Source: Helicobacteraceae bacterium (lineage in GTDB: Bacteria > Campylobacterota > Campylobacteria > Campylobacterales > Sulfurimonadaceae). From it: a stretch of DNA of 36,068 nucleotides. Location: the NCBI GenBank assembly GCA_021163845.1, contig JAGGTH010000090.1:1-36068 (forward strand), written 5' to 3'. Under the pieces are notes generated by a model. That model searched no databases, was not told the DNA's origin, and saw nothing but the letters and a program-made list of their open reading frames with translations. Positions 15,400 to 33,577 of the stretch are shown here, piece after piece (the stretch's first letter is position 1; each line of letters begins with the position of its first letter). A program made the translations under genes and the position numbers.

Positions 15400-16197
15400 A
15401 CGTGTTTCGCCAACTTTTGCCTCAACAAGGATAACGGTATGTCCTAAAATTACCTCTTTTATATTGTCAAAATCTCGACTCAAAATCTCCACATACTCTA
15501 CATCCAAAGGCTTCAAAAGCTCACGCATCTGTGTCTTGATCTCTTGTACATCCCATACTTTCTTACTTACAAGTTTACTTGCAAGATAAAGAGATTCAGA
15601 GATTTTAAGTGCGTCTTGTCTTTGCTGTGGGCTCAAATAGATATTGCGACTGCTCAGGGCAAGTCCATCTTTTTCCCGCACCGTATCTACTGCAACGATC
15701 TCTACATCCATAAACATTTGCTCCACCATTAGCTTAATAAGATTGAGCTGCTGCGCATCCTTTTTCCCAAAATATGCCCTGCTAGGATTTACGATATTTA
15801 AAAGCTTCATCACTACTGTGAGCACACCGCTAAAGTGTCCTGGGCGTGAATGCCCTTCAAGAACGTAACCACGTACTTTTGGTGCTAAGATACTCACTTC
15901 ATCTTTCTGGTACATATCCTCAGCTTGAGGTAAAAAGACTACATCCACACCACTGAGCTCACATATTTTTTTATCTGCTTCATCGCGACGTGGATATTTA
16001 TCAAGATCTTCCCCTTGCAAAAACTGAGTTGGGTTGACAAATATGGAGACAACGACAAGCTCATTTTCAGCACGTGCTTTTTTTATCAAGGTGATATGTC
16101 CCTCATGTAAAGCACCCATGGTAGGGACAAAACCTATTGATTGTTTATGCTCTTTGAGATAGTTTTTAAGCTCACTAGGAGTAGAAATAATCTTCAT
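15376..16197 (-). CDS. panC: Pantothenate synthetase
   Basis: PanC condenses pantoate with beta-alanine using ATP in coenzyme A biosynthesis. The 273-residue product shows the nucleotidyl-transferase HxGH motif (His31-Glu-Gly-His34 in GALHEGH), SIFVNPTQF (51-59), [12 protein letters not shown] and [11 protein letters not shown] in the middle, and the KMSKS-equivalent LSSRN. AGAGG precedes the ATG by about 6 nt. It is a single-gene minus-strand unit that converges with ftsI (24-nt overlap) and diverges from prfB (51-nt gap). No panB or panD is in view. Confidence 0.96.
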   Translation of the reverse strand: MKIISTPSELKNYLKEHKQSIGFVPTMGALHEGHITLIKKARAENELVVVSIFVNPTQFLQGEDLDKYPRRDEADKKICELSGVDVVFLPQAEDMYQKDEVSILAPKVRGYVLEGHSRPGHFSGVLTVVMKLLNIVNPSRAYFGKKDAQQLNLIKLMVEQMFMDVEIVAVDTVREKDGLALSSRNIYLSPQQRQDALKISESLYLASKLVSKKVWDVQEIKTQMRELLKPLDVEYVEILSRDFDNIKEVILGHTVILVEAKVGETRLLDNIWL

Positions 16198-16214
16198 TTT
16201 AAGCCTCTATTTAA

Positions 16215-16220
16215 TATAAT
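16215..16220 (+). promoter_or_regulatory. Candidate -10 box for prfB
   Basis: TATAAT about 29 nt before the preferred prfB ATG (16249), in the divergent panC-prfB gap. No good -35 is visible, which is usual for this phylum. Confidence 0.45.
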
Positions 16221-16248
16221 CGGAATTATACACTATTGGATGGATTTT

Positions 16249-17346
16249 ATGGATAATTACGAATATACAGAACTTTTAAAAAATCTCTCGACTAAAATGA
16301 ATAATATTACGGGGGTTGTTGAACCCAAAAAGATTCAAACAAGACTTGATGAGATCGCTGAACTTGAAAATGATTCAGAGTTTTGGAATGATGCAGAAAA
16401 TGCCGCCAAGATTCAAAAAGAAAAAACACAGCTAGAAAGAAAACTAAACAAATATTCTATCGCTAAAAGCGCAATCGATGATGCAAAAGAGCTTTATGAG
16501 ATGGCAAAAGAAGAGGGTGATGAAGAGAGTATCTCCACTCTTTATGAGGAGGCACCAGCCCTCGAAAATCAGATCCGATCGATGGAGATTGAAGTGCTAT
16601 TAAGTGGTGAAAGTGATGGAAGCAATGCAATCCTCTCTATCCATCCAGGTGCTGGTGGAACTGAAAGTCAAGACTGGGCATCGATGCTCCTTCGGATGTA
16701 CAAACGCTTTGCAGAGAGACGTGGGTTTAGCGTTGAAGTGCTTGATTATCAAAATGGGGATGAAGCGGGGATCAAAGATGCTTCTATCCTCATCAAAGGG
16801 GAAAATGCCTATGGATACCTCAAAGTAGAAAATGGGATCCATCGTCTTGTGCGTATCTCTCCGTTTGATTCCAATGCAAAGCGTCACACCTCTTTTAGTT
16901 CTGTGATGGTCTCTCCTGAGGTGGATGATGATATCAATATCGTTGTAGAGGACAAAGATATCCGTGTAGATACCTATCGTGCAAGTGGTGCAGGTGGGCA
17001 ACACGTCAATAAAACAGAATCAGCGATCCGAATCACCCACATCCAAACAGGTGTAGTCGTACAATGTCAAAACGACAGAAGCCAACACAAGAATAGAGCC
17101 ACTGCGATGAAAATGCTTAAATCACGCCTCTATGAGTTAGAGCTCGAAGAGCAAAAAGCAAAAGAGGATGGGATCTCTAAAAGTGAGATAGGTTGGGGAC
17201 ATCAGATCCGCTCTTATGTGATGCAACCTTACCAACAGGTAAAAGATACACGTAGCAATGAAGCGTATTCTAATGTTTCTGCTATCCTTGATGGGGATAT
17301 CGATAAGATGATCGAAGATGTTCTTATCGCAAATAATAGATCTTAA
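16249..17346 (+). CDS. prfB: Peptide chain release factor 2
   Basis: RF2 terminates translation at UAA and UGA. Started at 16249 the product has 365 residues, the standard RF2 length; an in-frame ATG at 16240 would add three residues (MDF) and cannot be excluded. The frame stays open further upstream only across the panC start region, so those starts are rejected. The stop-recognition tripeptide SPF (204-206) and the peptidyl-tRNA hydrolysis motif GGQ (249-251, in [16 protein letters not shown]) are both intact. The reading frame is continuous, so the programmed +1 frameshift used to autoregulate RF2 in many bacteria is absent. Confidence 0.95.
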   Translation: MDNYEYTELLKNLSTKMNNITGVVEPKKIQTRLDEIAELENDSEFWNDAENAAKIQKEKTQLERKLNKYSIAKSAIDDAKELYEMAKEEGDEESISTLYEEAPALENQIRSMEIEVLLSGESDGSNAILSIHPGAGGTESQDWASMLLRMYKRFAERRGFSVEVLDYQNGDEAGIKDASILIKGENAYGYLKVENGIHRLVRISPFDSNAKRHTSFSSVMVSPEVDDDINIVVEDKDIRVDTYRASGAGGQHVNKTESAIRITHIQTGVVVQCQNDRSQHKNRATAMKMLKSRLYELELEEQKAKEDGISKSEIGWGHQIRSYVMQPYQQVKDTRSNEAYSNVSAILDGDIDKMIEDVLIANNRS

Positions 17347-17669
17347 TCTTTCTCTTTTTGTATAAAACTGTAAAGCAAAAAGCCTCCACCTAGCACCATC
17401 GCAATGATGGTGAGGTATTGCATCTGCTTCTCTCTTGCGCTTTTGAACTCTTCAAAAAGCGGTGCAGTGTTTGAGCTCTGGGCCTTTGAGCCTGTCGCGT
17501 CACCCCGAACACTCGCCTCCATCCGAGCCACATTGGCAGCTGCAATCTCGATCTCACTTAAACCCTCTTTTGGTGTCACCCAAAAATGGATCACAAAGCC
17601 AATAAGCAAAAGTAAAGCACCTACAGTGCGTATAAGAGCCTTCTTATGTTTGTGTAAAACTTCTAACAT
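17343..17669 (-). CDS. Small two-helix membrane protein of unknown function
   Basis: A 108-residue protein with a basic N terminus, a membrane helix at about 14-30 ([17 protein letters not shown]), a polar loop of about 50 residues rich in Ala, Ser and Glu, and a second helix at about 85-102 ([19 protein letters not shown]) ending in a charged tail. I do not recognise the family. It converges with prfB, and the two stop codons interlock within four bases (TTAA). The upstream gap of 50 nt is shared with the divergent bpt gene. Confidence 0.7.
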   Translation of the reverse strand: MLEVLHKHKKALIRTVGALLLLIGFVIHFWVTPKEGLSEIEIAAANVARMEASVRGDATGSKAQSSNTAPLFEEFKSAREKQMQYLTIIAMVLGGGFLLYSFIQKEKD

Positions 17670-17719
17670 CTTTTCTCTTTTATATGAAATTCTAATATGA
17701 ATTATGTCAGACTTCGCGT

Positions 17720-18433
17720 ATGAATCTACTTAAAGAATTTTACCTCAATGACTCTTGTTCCTATCTACAAAACAAAGAGCAAACGATGCACTATAAAATC
17801 ATTCACGATTGTAGTGCACGTTATTGTCAAGAGCTTATAGAGAGAGGTTATAGAAGATTTGGTAAAATGTATTTTCGCCCTATTTGTGAGGGTTGTACAG
17901 AGTGTCAAAGTATCAAAATTGATGTTGCGAATTTTTCTTTTTCTAAATCCAAACGACGTATCATCAACAAAGCCAAAGATCTGCGTGTCTACATCCAAGC
18001 CCCTTCTATAACAAAAGAGCATATTGCACTCTTTGAAAAATATCATCTTGTTATGAAAGAGAAAAAAGGGTGGGAGTATCAGCCAACATCCCTACAGCAC
18101 TACTACAACTCATTTGTAGATGGAGATAATGGTTTTGGTTATGAGGTGCTTTATTTTGACGATGAGAAGCTTATAGGAGTTGATCTTATAGATGTATTAG
18201 CAGATGGTATCTCCTCGATCTATTTTTATTATGACCCAGACTATTCCCATCTCTCTTTGGGAAAACTTTCATTATATAATCAAATACGCTACGCACGCAA
18301 ATATAATAAAAAATGGATCTATCTCGGATATTATGTAACAGAATGTCCGAGTCTTGCTTATAAAGCAGAATACAAACCTTATCTCACCTTGCAAGGCCGC
18401 CCTGATCTAGAAAAAGAGTATACGTGGTTTTAG
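17720..18433 (+). CDS. bpt: Aspartate/glutamate leucyltransferase (Bpt, ATE-like)
   Basis: Bpt transfers leucine from Leu-tRNA to N-terminal Asp or Glu of proteins, marking them for ClpS/ClpAP degradation (bacterial N-end rule). The 237-residue product has the N-terminal CxYLxxxxQ-like segment (CSYLQNKEQ) and the region YRRFGKMYFRPICEGCTECQSIKI with its cysteine cluster (about 41-64). The C-terminal GNAT-like part contains LSLGKLSLYNQIRYARKYNKKWIYLGYYV, family-typical LGYYI-like. It has no clear Shine-Dalgarno. It converges with the next gene with interlocked stop codons (TTAG). Confidence 0.9.
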   Translation: MNLLKEFYLNDSCSYLQNKEQTMHYKIIHDCSARYCQELIERGYRRFGKMYFRPICEGCTECQSIKIDVANFSFSKSKRRIINKAKDLRVYIQAPSITKEHIALFEKYHLVMKEKKGWEYQPTSLQHYYNSFVDGDNGFGYEVLYFDDEKLIGVDLIDVLADGISSIYFYYDPDYSHLSLGKLSLYNQIRYARKYNKKWIYLGYYVTECPSLAYKAEYKPYLTLQGRPDLEKEYTWF

Positions 18434-19095
18434 CGTGAGAGCTCTTGAACCTGCTCTTTGAGAATCTTTTTCTTTTTCTCTTGAAGCTCTTTTTCCAAAG
18501 ATTTTTGCAGAGTTTCCGCTTGTTCTTTATCTTTTTTACGCAATCGCTCTATTTTTTCACGCTCTATCTCTTCTTTGCTTTTATATTTTTTCTTCGTAAG
18601 CTCTCTTTGCTTGGCTAAACGAGCATCCTCATCTAATAATTTCTGTATCACGCCCTCTTGAGTAATTCCTTCACTATTTTGAATGTAATACTCTTTGATC
18701 TCTGATTTATATTTATTCACGTCAAGAAGTTTCGAGTTAATCATTTTAGAAAAAAGCTCATTATCCTTATCACGCATAGAAGCTTTATAATTAGCGTGCA
18801 CATCTTTGACAAAAAAGTCATTTGTGTTTGAGAGTTCACGAAGTTTTTGCAAGTAAGCTTTTTTGTCTACAGAAGTATCTCCTCGTTCAAGTCGAAATCC
18901 CTCCTCTTTTACTTGTGCAACTTTGGCAACATATTCTTCAATACGCATTTTGTAGCGCTCATACTCTTTAATATTTTTAAGGTTATCAATATGTGGTGCA
19001 TTATTAAAGATCACGTCTCCAAGAGCCGAATACACGGCAGGATTCGTTGCATATACTAGAGTAGTAAGAAGAGTAAAAAATAGTGTTTTTATCAT
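18430..19095 (-). CDS. Exported, highly charged coiled-coil protein of unknown function
   Basis: A 221-residue protein. Residues 1-16 (MIKTLFFTLLTTLVYA) look like a Sec signal peptide cleaved after ALA-like VYA. The remainder is almost entirely helical and charged; about 160-221 is a Lys/Glu-rich probable coiled coil with strings such as KEEIEREKIERL and KELQEKKKK. AGGA precedes the ATG, and a TATAAT lies in the divergent gap. There is no enzymatic motif. It could be a periplasmic structural or scaffold protein. I do not recognise the family. Confidence 0.75.
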   Translation of the reverse strand: MIKTLFFTLLTTLVYATNPAVYSALGDVIFNNAPHIDNLKNIKEYERYKMRIEEYVAKVAQVKEEGFRLERGDTSVDKKAYLQKLRELSNTNDFFVKDVHANYKASMRDKDNELFSKMINSKLLDVNKYKSEIKEYYIQNSEGITQEGVIQKLLDEDARLAKQRELTKKKYKSKEEIEREKIERLRKKDKEQAETLQKSLEKELQEKKKKILKEQVQELSR

Positions 19096-19146
19096 TTTTC
19101 ATCCTAAAATATGAATTATTTTATAATTATATCGGATTATAGTTGA

Positions 19147-19152
19147 TATAAT
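19147..19152 (+). promoter_or_regulatory. Candidate -10 box very close to a start codon
   Basis: TATAAT ends only 5 nt before the ATG at 19158, so transcription from it would begin at or within the start codon and give a leaderless mRNA. A second TATAAT at 19122-19127 would leave a normal leader. No Shine-Dalgarno is visible. Confidence 0.35.
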
Positions 19153-19157
19153 AAAGT

Positions 19158-19391
19158 ATGATGAAAAAATTAAGAAATGAACTACTGTATTACGTCGCTA
19201 TTTTAGTTGTGCTAGCTTTTATTTGGCATCCAGACCTCTTTACATCCCCACTGACAAGAGTTGATAAGATGTTATCTTATGGAAACTTTTTACATCCATT
19301 TATATGGGCTTTTGGAGTTTATTTATGTATAGGATTTTTCAGAGGTATTTATAGTTTGATAAATTATTTAAAAAAAAGAGGGAGTAAGTAA
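19158..19391 (+). CDS. Small two-helix inner membrane protein of unknown function
   Basis: A 77-residue protein with hydrophobic helices at about 8-25 (LLYYVAILVVLAFIWHP) and 45-65 (LHPFIWAFGVYLCIGFFRGIYSL), followed by a basic tail ending KKRGSK. The basic tail suggests that the C terminus is cytoplasmic. The start is ATGATG; either Met could be used. The last codons and the stop lie in an AGTA tetranucleotide repeat. I do not recognise the family, and the gene is short, but its composition is that of a real membrane protein and it has its own -10 candidates. Confidence 0.65.
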   Translation: MMKKLRNELLYYVAILVVLAFIWHPDLFTSPLTRVDKMLSYGNFLHPFIWAFGVYLCIGFFRGIYSLINYLKKRGSK

Positions 19392-19402
19392 GTAAGTAAG
19401 TA
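19383..19402. repeat. AGTA tetranucleotide microsatellite, five copies
   Basis: Five perfect AGTA units followed by G. The stop codon (19389-19391) of the preceding small membrane protein lies inside it. Because TAA recurs every 12 nt in this repeat in all three frames, it acts as an all-frame stop, so unit changes would alter the C terminus by only a few residues. Confidence 0.85.
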
Positions 19403-19406
19403 GAAA

Positions 19407-19432
19407 CAAACACTTCCAAAAGGAAGTGTTTG
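19407..19432 (-). terminator. Intrinsic terminator after fusA
   Basis: A perfect 11-bp stem (CAAACACTTCC / GGAAGTGTTTG) with a 4-nt loop. On the minus strand the loop is TTTT and the stem runs into TTTCTACTT. It lies 14 nt past the fusA stop and ends the ribosomal/transcription supercluster. It may also serve the convergent small membrane gene. Confidence 0.85.
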
Positions 19433-19445
19433 TAAGGCTGAGGAA

Positions 19446-21536
19446 TTAGCCGTTACGTTTTTTGATGATCTCTTCAGCAACGTTCTTAGGAACTTCTTCG
19501 TAATGATCGAATTCCATAGAGTAAGTCGCACGACCTTGTGTAGCAGAACGAAGGTCAGTTGAATAACCAAACATTTCTGAAAGTGGGACGAATGCATCAA
19601 CGATCTTGTTACCAGCACGGTCACCCATGTTGTTTACTTGACCACGACGACGATTTAAGTCACCGATAACATCCCCCATAAAGTCTTCAGGAACTTCAAC
19701 TTCAACTTTCATCAACGGCTCAAGGATAGCTGGATCAGCTTTTCTTGCACCCTCTTTGAATCCCATAGAAGCAGCAAGTTTAAACGCCATCTCATTCGAG
19801 TCAACGTCATGGTAAGAACCATCATAAAGTGTTACATCGATATCTTCGATCGGATATCCTGCAAGTACACCATTTTTCATAGCTTCCTCACACCCTTTTT
19901 CAACAGCAGGGATGTACTCACGTGGAACCGTACCACCTTTGATCTCATTATGGAATACATAACCAGTACCAGCTTCACCCGGCTTGATTTTGAGATATAC
20001 GTGTCCAAATTGACCACGTCCACCTGATTGTTTTGCGTATTTGTACTCTTGATCTACTTCTTTTCTAATTGTCTCACGGTAAGAAACTTGTGGAGCACCA
20101 ACTTCAGCTTCCACTTTAAACTCACGTTTCATACGATCAACAAGGATCTCAAGGTGAAGCTCACCCATTCCAGAGATAATCGTTTGACCAGATTCTTCAT
20201 CAGTATGTACTCTAAAAGATGGATCTTCAGCAGCTAGTTTTCCTAATGCGATACCCATTTTCTCTTGGTCAGCTTTTGTTTTTGGCTCAACTGCAACAGA
20301 GATAACTGGCTCAGGGAAGTCCATTCTTTCAAGAACAACTTTGTCTTGGTCAGAACATAAAGTATCCCCAGTCGTAGTGTCTTTAAGACCAACAACCGCA
20401 CCGATCTCACCTGCGTAGATCTCTTTTACTTCTTCACGCTTGATAGCATGCATTTTCATGATACGACCAATACGCTCTTTTTTGTTTTTTGTAGAGTTGA
20501 TCGCATAAGAACCAGACTCTAAAGAACCACGGTATACACGGATAAAAGTAAGTTGTCCCACGAATGGATCTGTCATAATTTTAAACGCAAGTGCCGCAAA
20601 AGGACCTTTATCTGATGATTCAACGATAACTTCTTTTTCCTCATCATCCATCATAGTACCTTTGATCGCAGCAACTTCTGTAGGAGCTGGAAGGTATGCT
20701 ACAACAGCATCAAGAAGAGTTTGAACACCTTTGTTCTTAAATGCAGTACCTGCAGTCATAGGAACAATGTGCATTGCGATTGTTGCTGCTTTAATACCAG
20801 CAATAATCTCTTCATTTGTAAGTTCTTCACCCTCAAGATATTTTTCAGCAAGTTCTTCGTTACCATCTACTTCGGAGATAGACTCGATAAGTTTCTCACG
20901 GTATTCATTTGCTTTATCTTGAAGTTCAGGACGGATATCAGCTTCAGCATATGCAGAACCCATTGCAGCATCTGCATCCCAAACGATCTCTTTCATTTTT
21001 ACAAGGTCAACAACACCTTCAAATCCATCTTCCGCACCAATTGGAAGTTGAATAGGCACTGGATTTCCTTTAAGACGATCACGAATTTGCGCTTCAACTT
21101 GGTAAAAATCAGCACCCGTTCTATCCATTTTGTTTACAAATACGATCGATGGTACACCATAACGATTTCTTTGTCTCCACACAGTTTCTGATTGTGGTTG
21201 AACCCCACCAACTGCACAAAATACTGAAACAGCACCATCAAGTACACGCATAGAACGCTCAACTTCAATAGTAAAGTCAACGTGGCCCGGAGTATCGATA
21301 ATATTGATCTGTTTTCCGTCCCACTCACATGTTGTTGCAGCAGAAGTAATTGTAATACCACGCTCTTGCTCTTGCTCCATCCAGTCCATAGTAGCAGCAC
21401 CATCATGAACCTCACCGATCTTATGCTCAACACCAGTGTAGAAAAGGATTCTCTCTGTTGTTGTTGTTTTACCAGCATCGATGTGTGCAGCAATACCTAT
21501 GTTTCTTACATCTTCTAGTTTATGAGATCTTGCCAT
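19446..21536 (-). CDS. fusA: Elongation factor G
   Basis: EF-G is the GTPase that moves tRNA and mRNA through the ribosome. The 696-residue product has the P-loop AHIDAGKT (17-24), the RGITITSAA effector region, DTPGH and NKMD, followed by domains II-V (for example [14 protein letters not shown]). The length is standard. It is the last gene of the str-type operon, 11 nt after rpsG. Unlike in E. coli, tuf does not follow; it lies at the far upstream end of the cluster. Confidence 0.98.
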   Translation of the reverse strand: MARSHKLEDVRNIGIAAHIDAGKTTTTERILFYTGVEHKIGEVHDGAATMDWMEQEQERGITITSAATTCEWDGKQINIIDTPGHVDFTIEVERSMRVLDGAVSVFCAVGGVQPQSETVWRQRNRYGVPSIVFVNKMDRTGADFYQVEAQIRDRLKGNPVPIQLPIGAEDGFEGVVDLVKMKEIVWDADAAMGSAYAEADIRPELQDKANEYREKLIESISEVDGNEELAEKYLEGEELTNEEIIAGIKAATIAMHIVPMTAGTAFKNKGVQTLLDAVVAYLPAPTEVAAIKGTMMDDEEKEVIVESSDKGPFAALAFKIMTDPFVGQLTFIRVYRGSLESGSYAINSTKNKKERIGRIMKMHAIKREEVKEIYAGEIGAVVGLKDTTTGDTLCSDQDKVVLERMDFPEPVISVAVEPKTKADQEKMGIALGKLAAEDPSFRVHTDEESGQTIISGMGELHLEILVDRMKREFKVEAEVGAPQVSYRETIRKEVDQEYKYAKQSGGRGQFGHVYLKIKPGEAGTGYVFHNEIKGGTVPREYIPAVEKGCEEAMKNGVLAGYPIEDIDVTLYDGSYHDVDSNEMAFKLAASMGFKEGARKADPAILEPLMKVEVEVPEDFMGDVIGDLNRRRGQVNNMGDRAGNKIVDAFVPLSEMFGYSTDLRSATQGRATYSMEFDHYEEVPKNVAEEIIKKRNG

Positions 21537-21547
21537 AATTTATCCTA

Positions 21548-22265
<718 letters not shown>

Positions 22266-22640
22266 CTATTTTTTAGGACGTTTTGTTCCGTATTTTGATC
22301 TTGCAACAGTACGGTTAGCAACACCTGCTGTATCGAGTGCACCACGAACGATATGATACTTAACACCCGGTAAATCTTTAATACGACCACCACGTACAAG
22401 TACGATTGAGTGTTCTTGAAGGTTGTGACCCTCTCCACCGATATATGAAATAACTTCAAAACCTGAAGTTAAACGAACTTTAGCAACTTTTCTTAAAGCC
22501 GAGTTAGGCTTTTTTGGAGTTGTTGTATATACACGAGTACAAACGCCACGGCGTTGTGGACATGACACTAGAGCTGGTGATTTAGATTTTTTAATCACTT
22601 TTTTACGCTCTTTACGAATCAATTGATTAATTGTTGGCAT
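22266..22640 (-). CDS. rpsL: 30S ribosomal protein S12
   Basis: S12 helps decoding at the A site. The 124-residue product starts [13 protein letters not shown] and carries [14 protein letters not shown] and [14 protein letters not shown]. The lysines whose substitution gives streptomycin resistance (Lys43 and Lys88 in E. coli numbering) are both present, so the sequence is wild type. GAAAGGAAT precedes the ATG. It is separated from rpoC by 213 nt containing a hairpin and a promoter candidate. Confidence 0.98.
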   Translation of the reverse strand: MPTINQLIRKERKKVIKKSKSPALVSCPQRRGVCTRVYTTTPKKPNSALRKVAKVRLTSGFEVISYIGGEGHNLQEHSIVLVRGGRIKDLPGVKYHIVRGALDTAGVANRTVARSKYGTKRPKK

Positions 22641-22694
22641 ACAATTCCTTTCTTAATATGTTCCAGTAGAATTTAATCCCCTAAAATTTAGAGA

Positions 22695-22700
22695 ATTATA
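22695..22700 (-). promoter_or_regulatory. Candidate -10 box for rpsL-rpsG-fusA
   Basis: TATAAT on the minus strand, about 54 nt upstream of the rpsL ATG, in an AT-rich gap. It would allow the str genes to be transcribed separately from rpoBC. Confidence 0.45.
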
Positions 22701-22804
22701 AACGCGTAATAATACAGAAATAGGAATTAAAGTTAGCTTATTTTAAGAAATTATTAATATGAAGATTTTAATTTGGGAAGAATTTAATATCTTTTGTGAT
22801 TTTA

Positions 22805-22831
22805 AGCTCTCTGGGCAATGCCCGAAGAGCT
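22805..22831. other. Hairpin downstream of rpoC
   Basis: AGCTCT and GGGC arms pair with GCCC and AGAGCT around an AAT loop, with a 2-nt internal mismatch. It lies about 23 nt beyond the rpoC stop. On the minus strand TAAAATC follows, not a T-run, so any termination would be weak. It may stabilise the rpoBC mRNA end or mark a processing site. Confidence 0.5.
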
Positions 22832-22853
22832 CGTTGAGAAGAGTTGAATAAAA

Positions 22854-31512
<8,659 letters not shown>

Positions 31513-31615
31513 CTACCTCGATGAGTTGTTAATTAGGACTTAATCTAAAGAGATTAAGTGTATCGTATCTAGGCGTCCCTAGATAGATTTGAATAAGTGC
31601 TTATAAACGACATAA

Positions 31616-31659
31616 GGGCACTTTTACAAGAGGATAAATATCCTATCGTAAAAGCACCC
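31616..31659 (-). other. Long hairpin, possible RNase III site, before rpoB
   Basis: On the transcribed strand, GGGUGCUUUUAC pairs with GUAAAAGUGCCC over 12 positions (two G-U pairs), and after a small internal loop AGGAU pairs with AUCCU around a short loop. A double-stranded stem this long downstream of an attenuator matches the layout of the E. coli RNase III processing site. Confidence 0.6.
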
Positions 31660-31681
31660 AAAAACGAGAGCCGAAGCTCTC
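31660..31681 (-). terminator. UUCG-loop intrinsic terminator/attenuator between rplL and rpoB
   Basis: On the minus strand GAGAGC-TTCG-GCTCTC is followed by GTTTTTG. A 6-bp GC-rich stem with a stable UUCG tetraloop and a U5 tract is a classical intrinsic terminator, but a short one. Since rpoB must still be expressed, it is best read as a partial terminator that lowers rpoBC relative to the ribosomal proteins. Confidence 0.72.
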
Positions 31682-31728
31682 AAGTAGAGAACACAGGAAT
31701 AAATTCCTATGCAACCCCTCAAGGGGAA

Positions 31729-32100
31729 TTATTTTACTTCTACTACTGCACCAGCTTCTTCAAGCTGTTTTTTTGCATCTTCTGCAGTTTCTTTATCTAC
31801 ACCCTCTTTGATTGTAGATGGAAGGTTTTCACATGCATCTTTTGCTTCTTTTAGTCCAAGACCAGTTAATGCACGAACTACTTTAATAACACCGATTTTC
31901 TTCGCACCAGCATCTGTGATAGTTACGTTGAATTCAGTTTGTTCTTCAGCAGCAGCTCCACCAGCTACAGCACCACCAGCAACTGCTACAGGTTGAGCAG
32001 ATACACCAAATTTTTCTTCAAATTCTTTTACAAGTTCAGCTAATTCTAGAACAGAAAGTCCTGAAATAAACTCTAATACATCTTCTTTAGTTACAGCCAT
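31729..32100 (-). CDS. rplL: 50S ribosomal protein L7/L12
   Basis: A 123-residue stalk protein that recruits translation GTPases. The N-terminal dimerisation domain is followed by an Ala/Gly/Val-rich hinge (about 38-55, [15 protein letters not shown]) and the C-terminal domain with [33 protein letters not shown] lies 6 nt before the ATG. It is 63 nt downstream of rplJ, with which it forms the L10(L12)n complex. Confidence 0.98.
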   Translation of the reverse strand: MAVTKEDVLEFISGLSVLELAELVKEFEEKFGVSAQPVAVAGGAVAGGAAAEEQTEFNVTITDAGAKKIGVIKVVRALTGLGLKEAKDACENLPSTIKEGVDKETAEDAKKQLEEAGAVVEVK

Positions 32101-32163
32101 GTTAAGCTCCTATTTTAATTATTTTAAGATGATCTCTCATCATTGTTAGCTTTAAGTTTAGAC

Positions 32164-32646
32164 TTAAGCTTCTTCTTCACGCTTTTGTCTTAAAGCGTCA
32201 AGTCCAATTGTAAAGTTTGCAATCGGTGCCATCCAAGTAGCAGCAAGCATTGCAAGCAACTCTTCACGACCTGGAAGTTTAGCGAATGCTTCAACTTTAG
32301 CAGCATCAGCAACTTCACGATCCACGTAAGCAGATTTAATTACAAATTTATCATTATCTTTAGCGAAATCAGATACTACTTTAGATGTAGCAACAGAATC
32401 ACTACCCCATACTAAAATATTAGTATCTTTAATCTCTACACCAGTGAGCTCAGCATTAGAAAGTGCTATTGTTGCTAAAGTATTTTTAACAACTTGAACT
32501 TTTGCTTCTTTTGCACGAGCAGCTTTTCTTAAACCCTCTAGCTCAGAAACTGTTAATCCTTTATAATCACAAAAGATTACACTCTGCGCTTCTTTGAATT
32601 CACTAGAAAGTACTTCAATAATTTCAGCTTTTTGTGTTTTTGTCAT
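32164..32646 (-). CDS. rplJ: 50S ribosomal protein L10
   Basis: L10 anchors L7/L12 dimers to the ribosome. I place the start at the ATG at 32646, giving 160 residues beginning MTKTQKAEIIEVL, because GAAAGGAGA lies directly upstream; the longer open frame (from 32676) would put that ribosome site inside the gene. Conserved features include VIFCDYKGLTVSELEGLRKAAR and LAKLPGREELLAMLAATWMAP-like sequence. A 169-nt structured leader separates it from rplA and probably carries the L10-L12 autoregulatory site. Confidence 0.97.
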   Translation of the reverse strand: MTKTQKAEIIEVLSSEFKEAQSVIFCDYKGLTVSELEGLRKAARAKEAKVQVVKNTLATIALSNAELTGVEIKDTNILVWGSDSVATSKVVSDFAKDNDKFVIKSAYVDREVADAAKVEAFAKLPGREELLAMLAATWMAPIANFTIGLDALRQKREEEA

Positions 32647-32815
32647 AGAATATCTCCTTTCCAGACAACACTTCAAATAGGGAAATTAAGCTTTCGCCCC
32701 TATTATCTTCAGTCCATAAAATGCAGTTACCAAAGTTATTACCAGTAACTTAGAAGTGCTTTAGATCTAAAGCACGACTAAACCACTAACATCTCGCACA
32801 AAGGCGAGATATTAA
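32647..32815 (-). promoter_or_regulatory. Probable L10 leader (autoregulatory) region before rplJ
   Basis: A 169-nt gap between rplA and rplJ. On the minus strand it holds: a 7-bp stem ATCTCGC/GCGAGAT (32791-32810), a perfect 20-nt palindrome centred on AGATCT (32756-32775), an AGTTAC/GTAACT stem, and then a purine-rich bulged segment (GACTGAAGATAATAGGGGC) close to the Shine-Dalgarno. Position and size agree with the known L10(L12) leader RNA. I cannot confirm a covariance-model match by eye. Confidence 0.55.
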
Positions 32816-33508
32816 TTATTTAAGATCAGCTAGCTCTGTAATATCAAGTTTAAGAGCAGGACTCATAGTGAGTGAAAGAGCTCCATTCTTGATATAACGA
32901 CCTTTAGCAGACGCAGGTTTTTGTTTATTAATAGCTTTTACGAAAGAGTGAAGATTTTCAGCGATTTTTTGCGCATCAAAACTTACCTTACCGATTCCAG
33001 CATGGATGTTCCCTTTTTTATCAACACGGAATGCTACTTGACCACCTTTTACGTTTTTAACAGCAGTTGCAACGTCTGGTGTAACAGTTCCAGTTTTAGG
33101 GTTAGGCATAAGACCTTTTGGCCCTAAAATACGACCAATTTGACCAACAAGTCCCATACAATCAGGTGCAGCTACAACCACATCAAAGTTGAATACACCC
33201 TCTTTGATTTGTGCTACTAAATCATCAGTACCAACGATATCAGCTCCAGCAGCTTTTGCTTCATCTGCTTTTGCACCTTTTGCAAATACTGCAACACGTA
33301 CAGTTTTTCCAGTACCGTGTGGCAATACGATAGCACCACGAACCATTTGATCCGCATGTCTTGGATCAACATTTAAGTTTAATGCAACTTCAACAGTCTC
33401 ATCAAACTTTGCACTTTTTAAATCTTTAATAGTTTCAGAAGCCTCTGCTACTGTGTACGATTTCGTAGTATCGATTTTTTCAATTAGTTGTTTATATCTT
33501 TTGCTCAT
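32816..33508 (-). CDS. rplA: 50S ribosomal protein L1
   Basis: L1 forms the mobile stalk near the E site and represses its own operon. The start at 33508 ([14 protein letters not shown], 230 residues) is preferred: AGGAG lies 9 nt upstream, whereas the TTG two codons earlier would be only 3 nt from it. Conserved stretches include [22 protein letters not shown] and the [18 protein letters not shown] signature. It follows rplK by 69 nt. Confidence 0.98.
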   Translation of the reverse strand: MSKRYKQLIEKIDTTKSYTVAEASETIKDLKSAKFDETVEVALNLNVDPRHADQMVRGAIVLPHGTGKTVRVAVFAKGAKADEAKAAGADIVGTDDLVAQIKEGVFNFDVVVAAPDCMGLVGQIGRILGPKGLMPNPKTGTVTPDVATAVKNVKGGQVAFRVDKKGNIHAGIGKVSFDAQKIAENLHSFVKAINKQKPASAKGRYIKNGALSLTMSPALKLDITELADLK

Positions 33509-33577
33509 TCTCAAATTCTCCTATAAATTCTTCCACACTTCTTTTGTATCACTGTGGTTCGTGATTGGGTTTATTGA

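Noticed and set aside
16141-16248. Longer N terminus for prfB (36 extra residues)
   Set aside because: It would overlap the divergent panC start, precedes the -10 box, and exceeds RF2 family length; 365 residues from 16249 fits.
20721-21191. 156-codon plus-strand open frame inside fusA
   Set aside because: Antisense to a highly conserved gene, with Cys/Phe/Asn-rich composition typical of the complement of EF-G codons.
32647-32676. Ten-residue longer rplJ start
   Set aside because: The GAAAGGAGA ribosome site would lie inside the gene, and the extra residues do not match L10.
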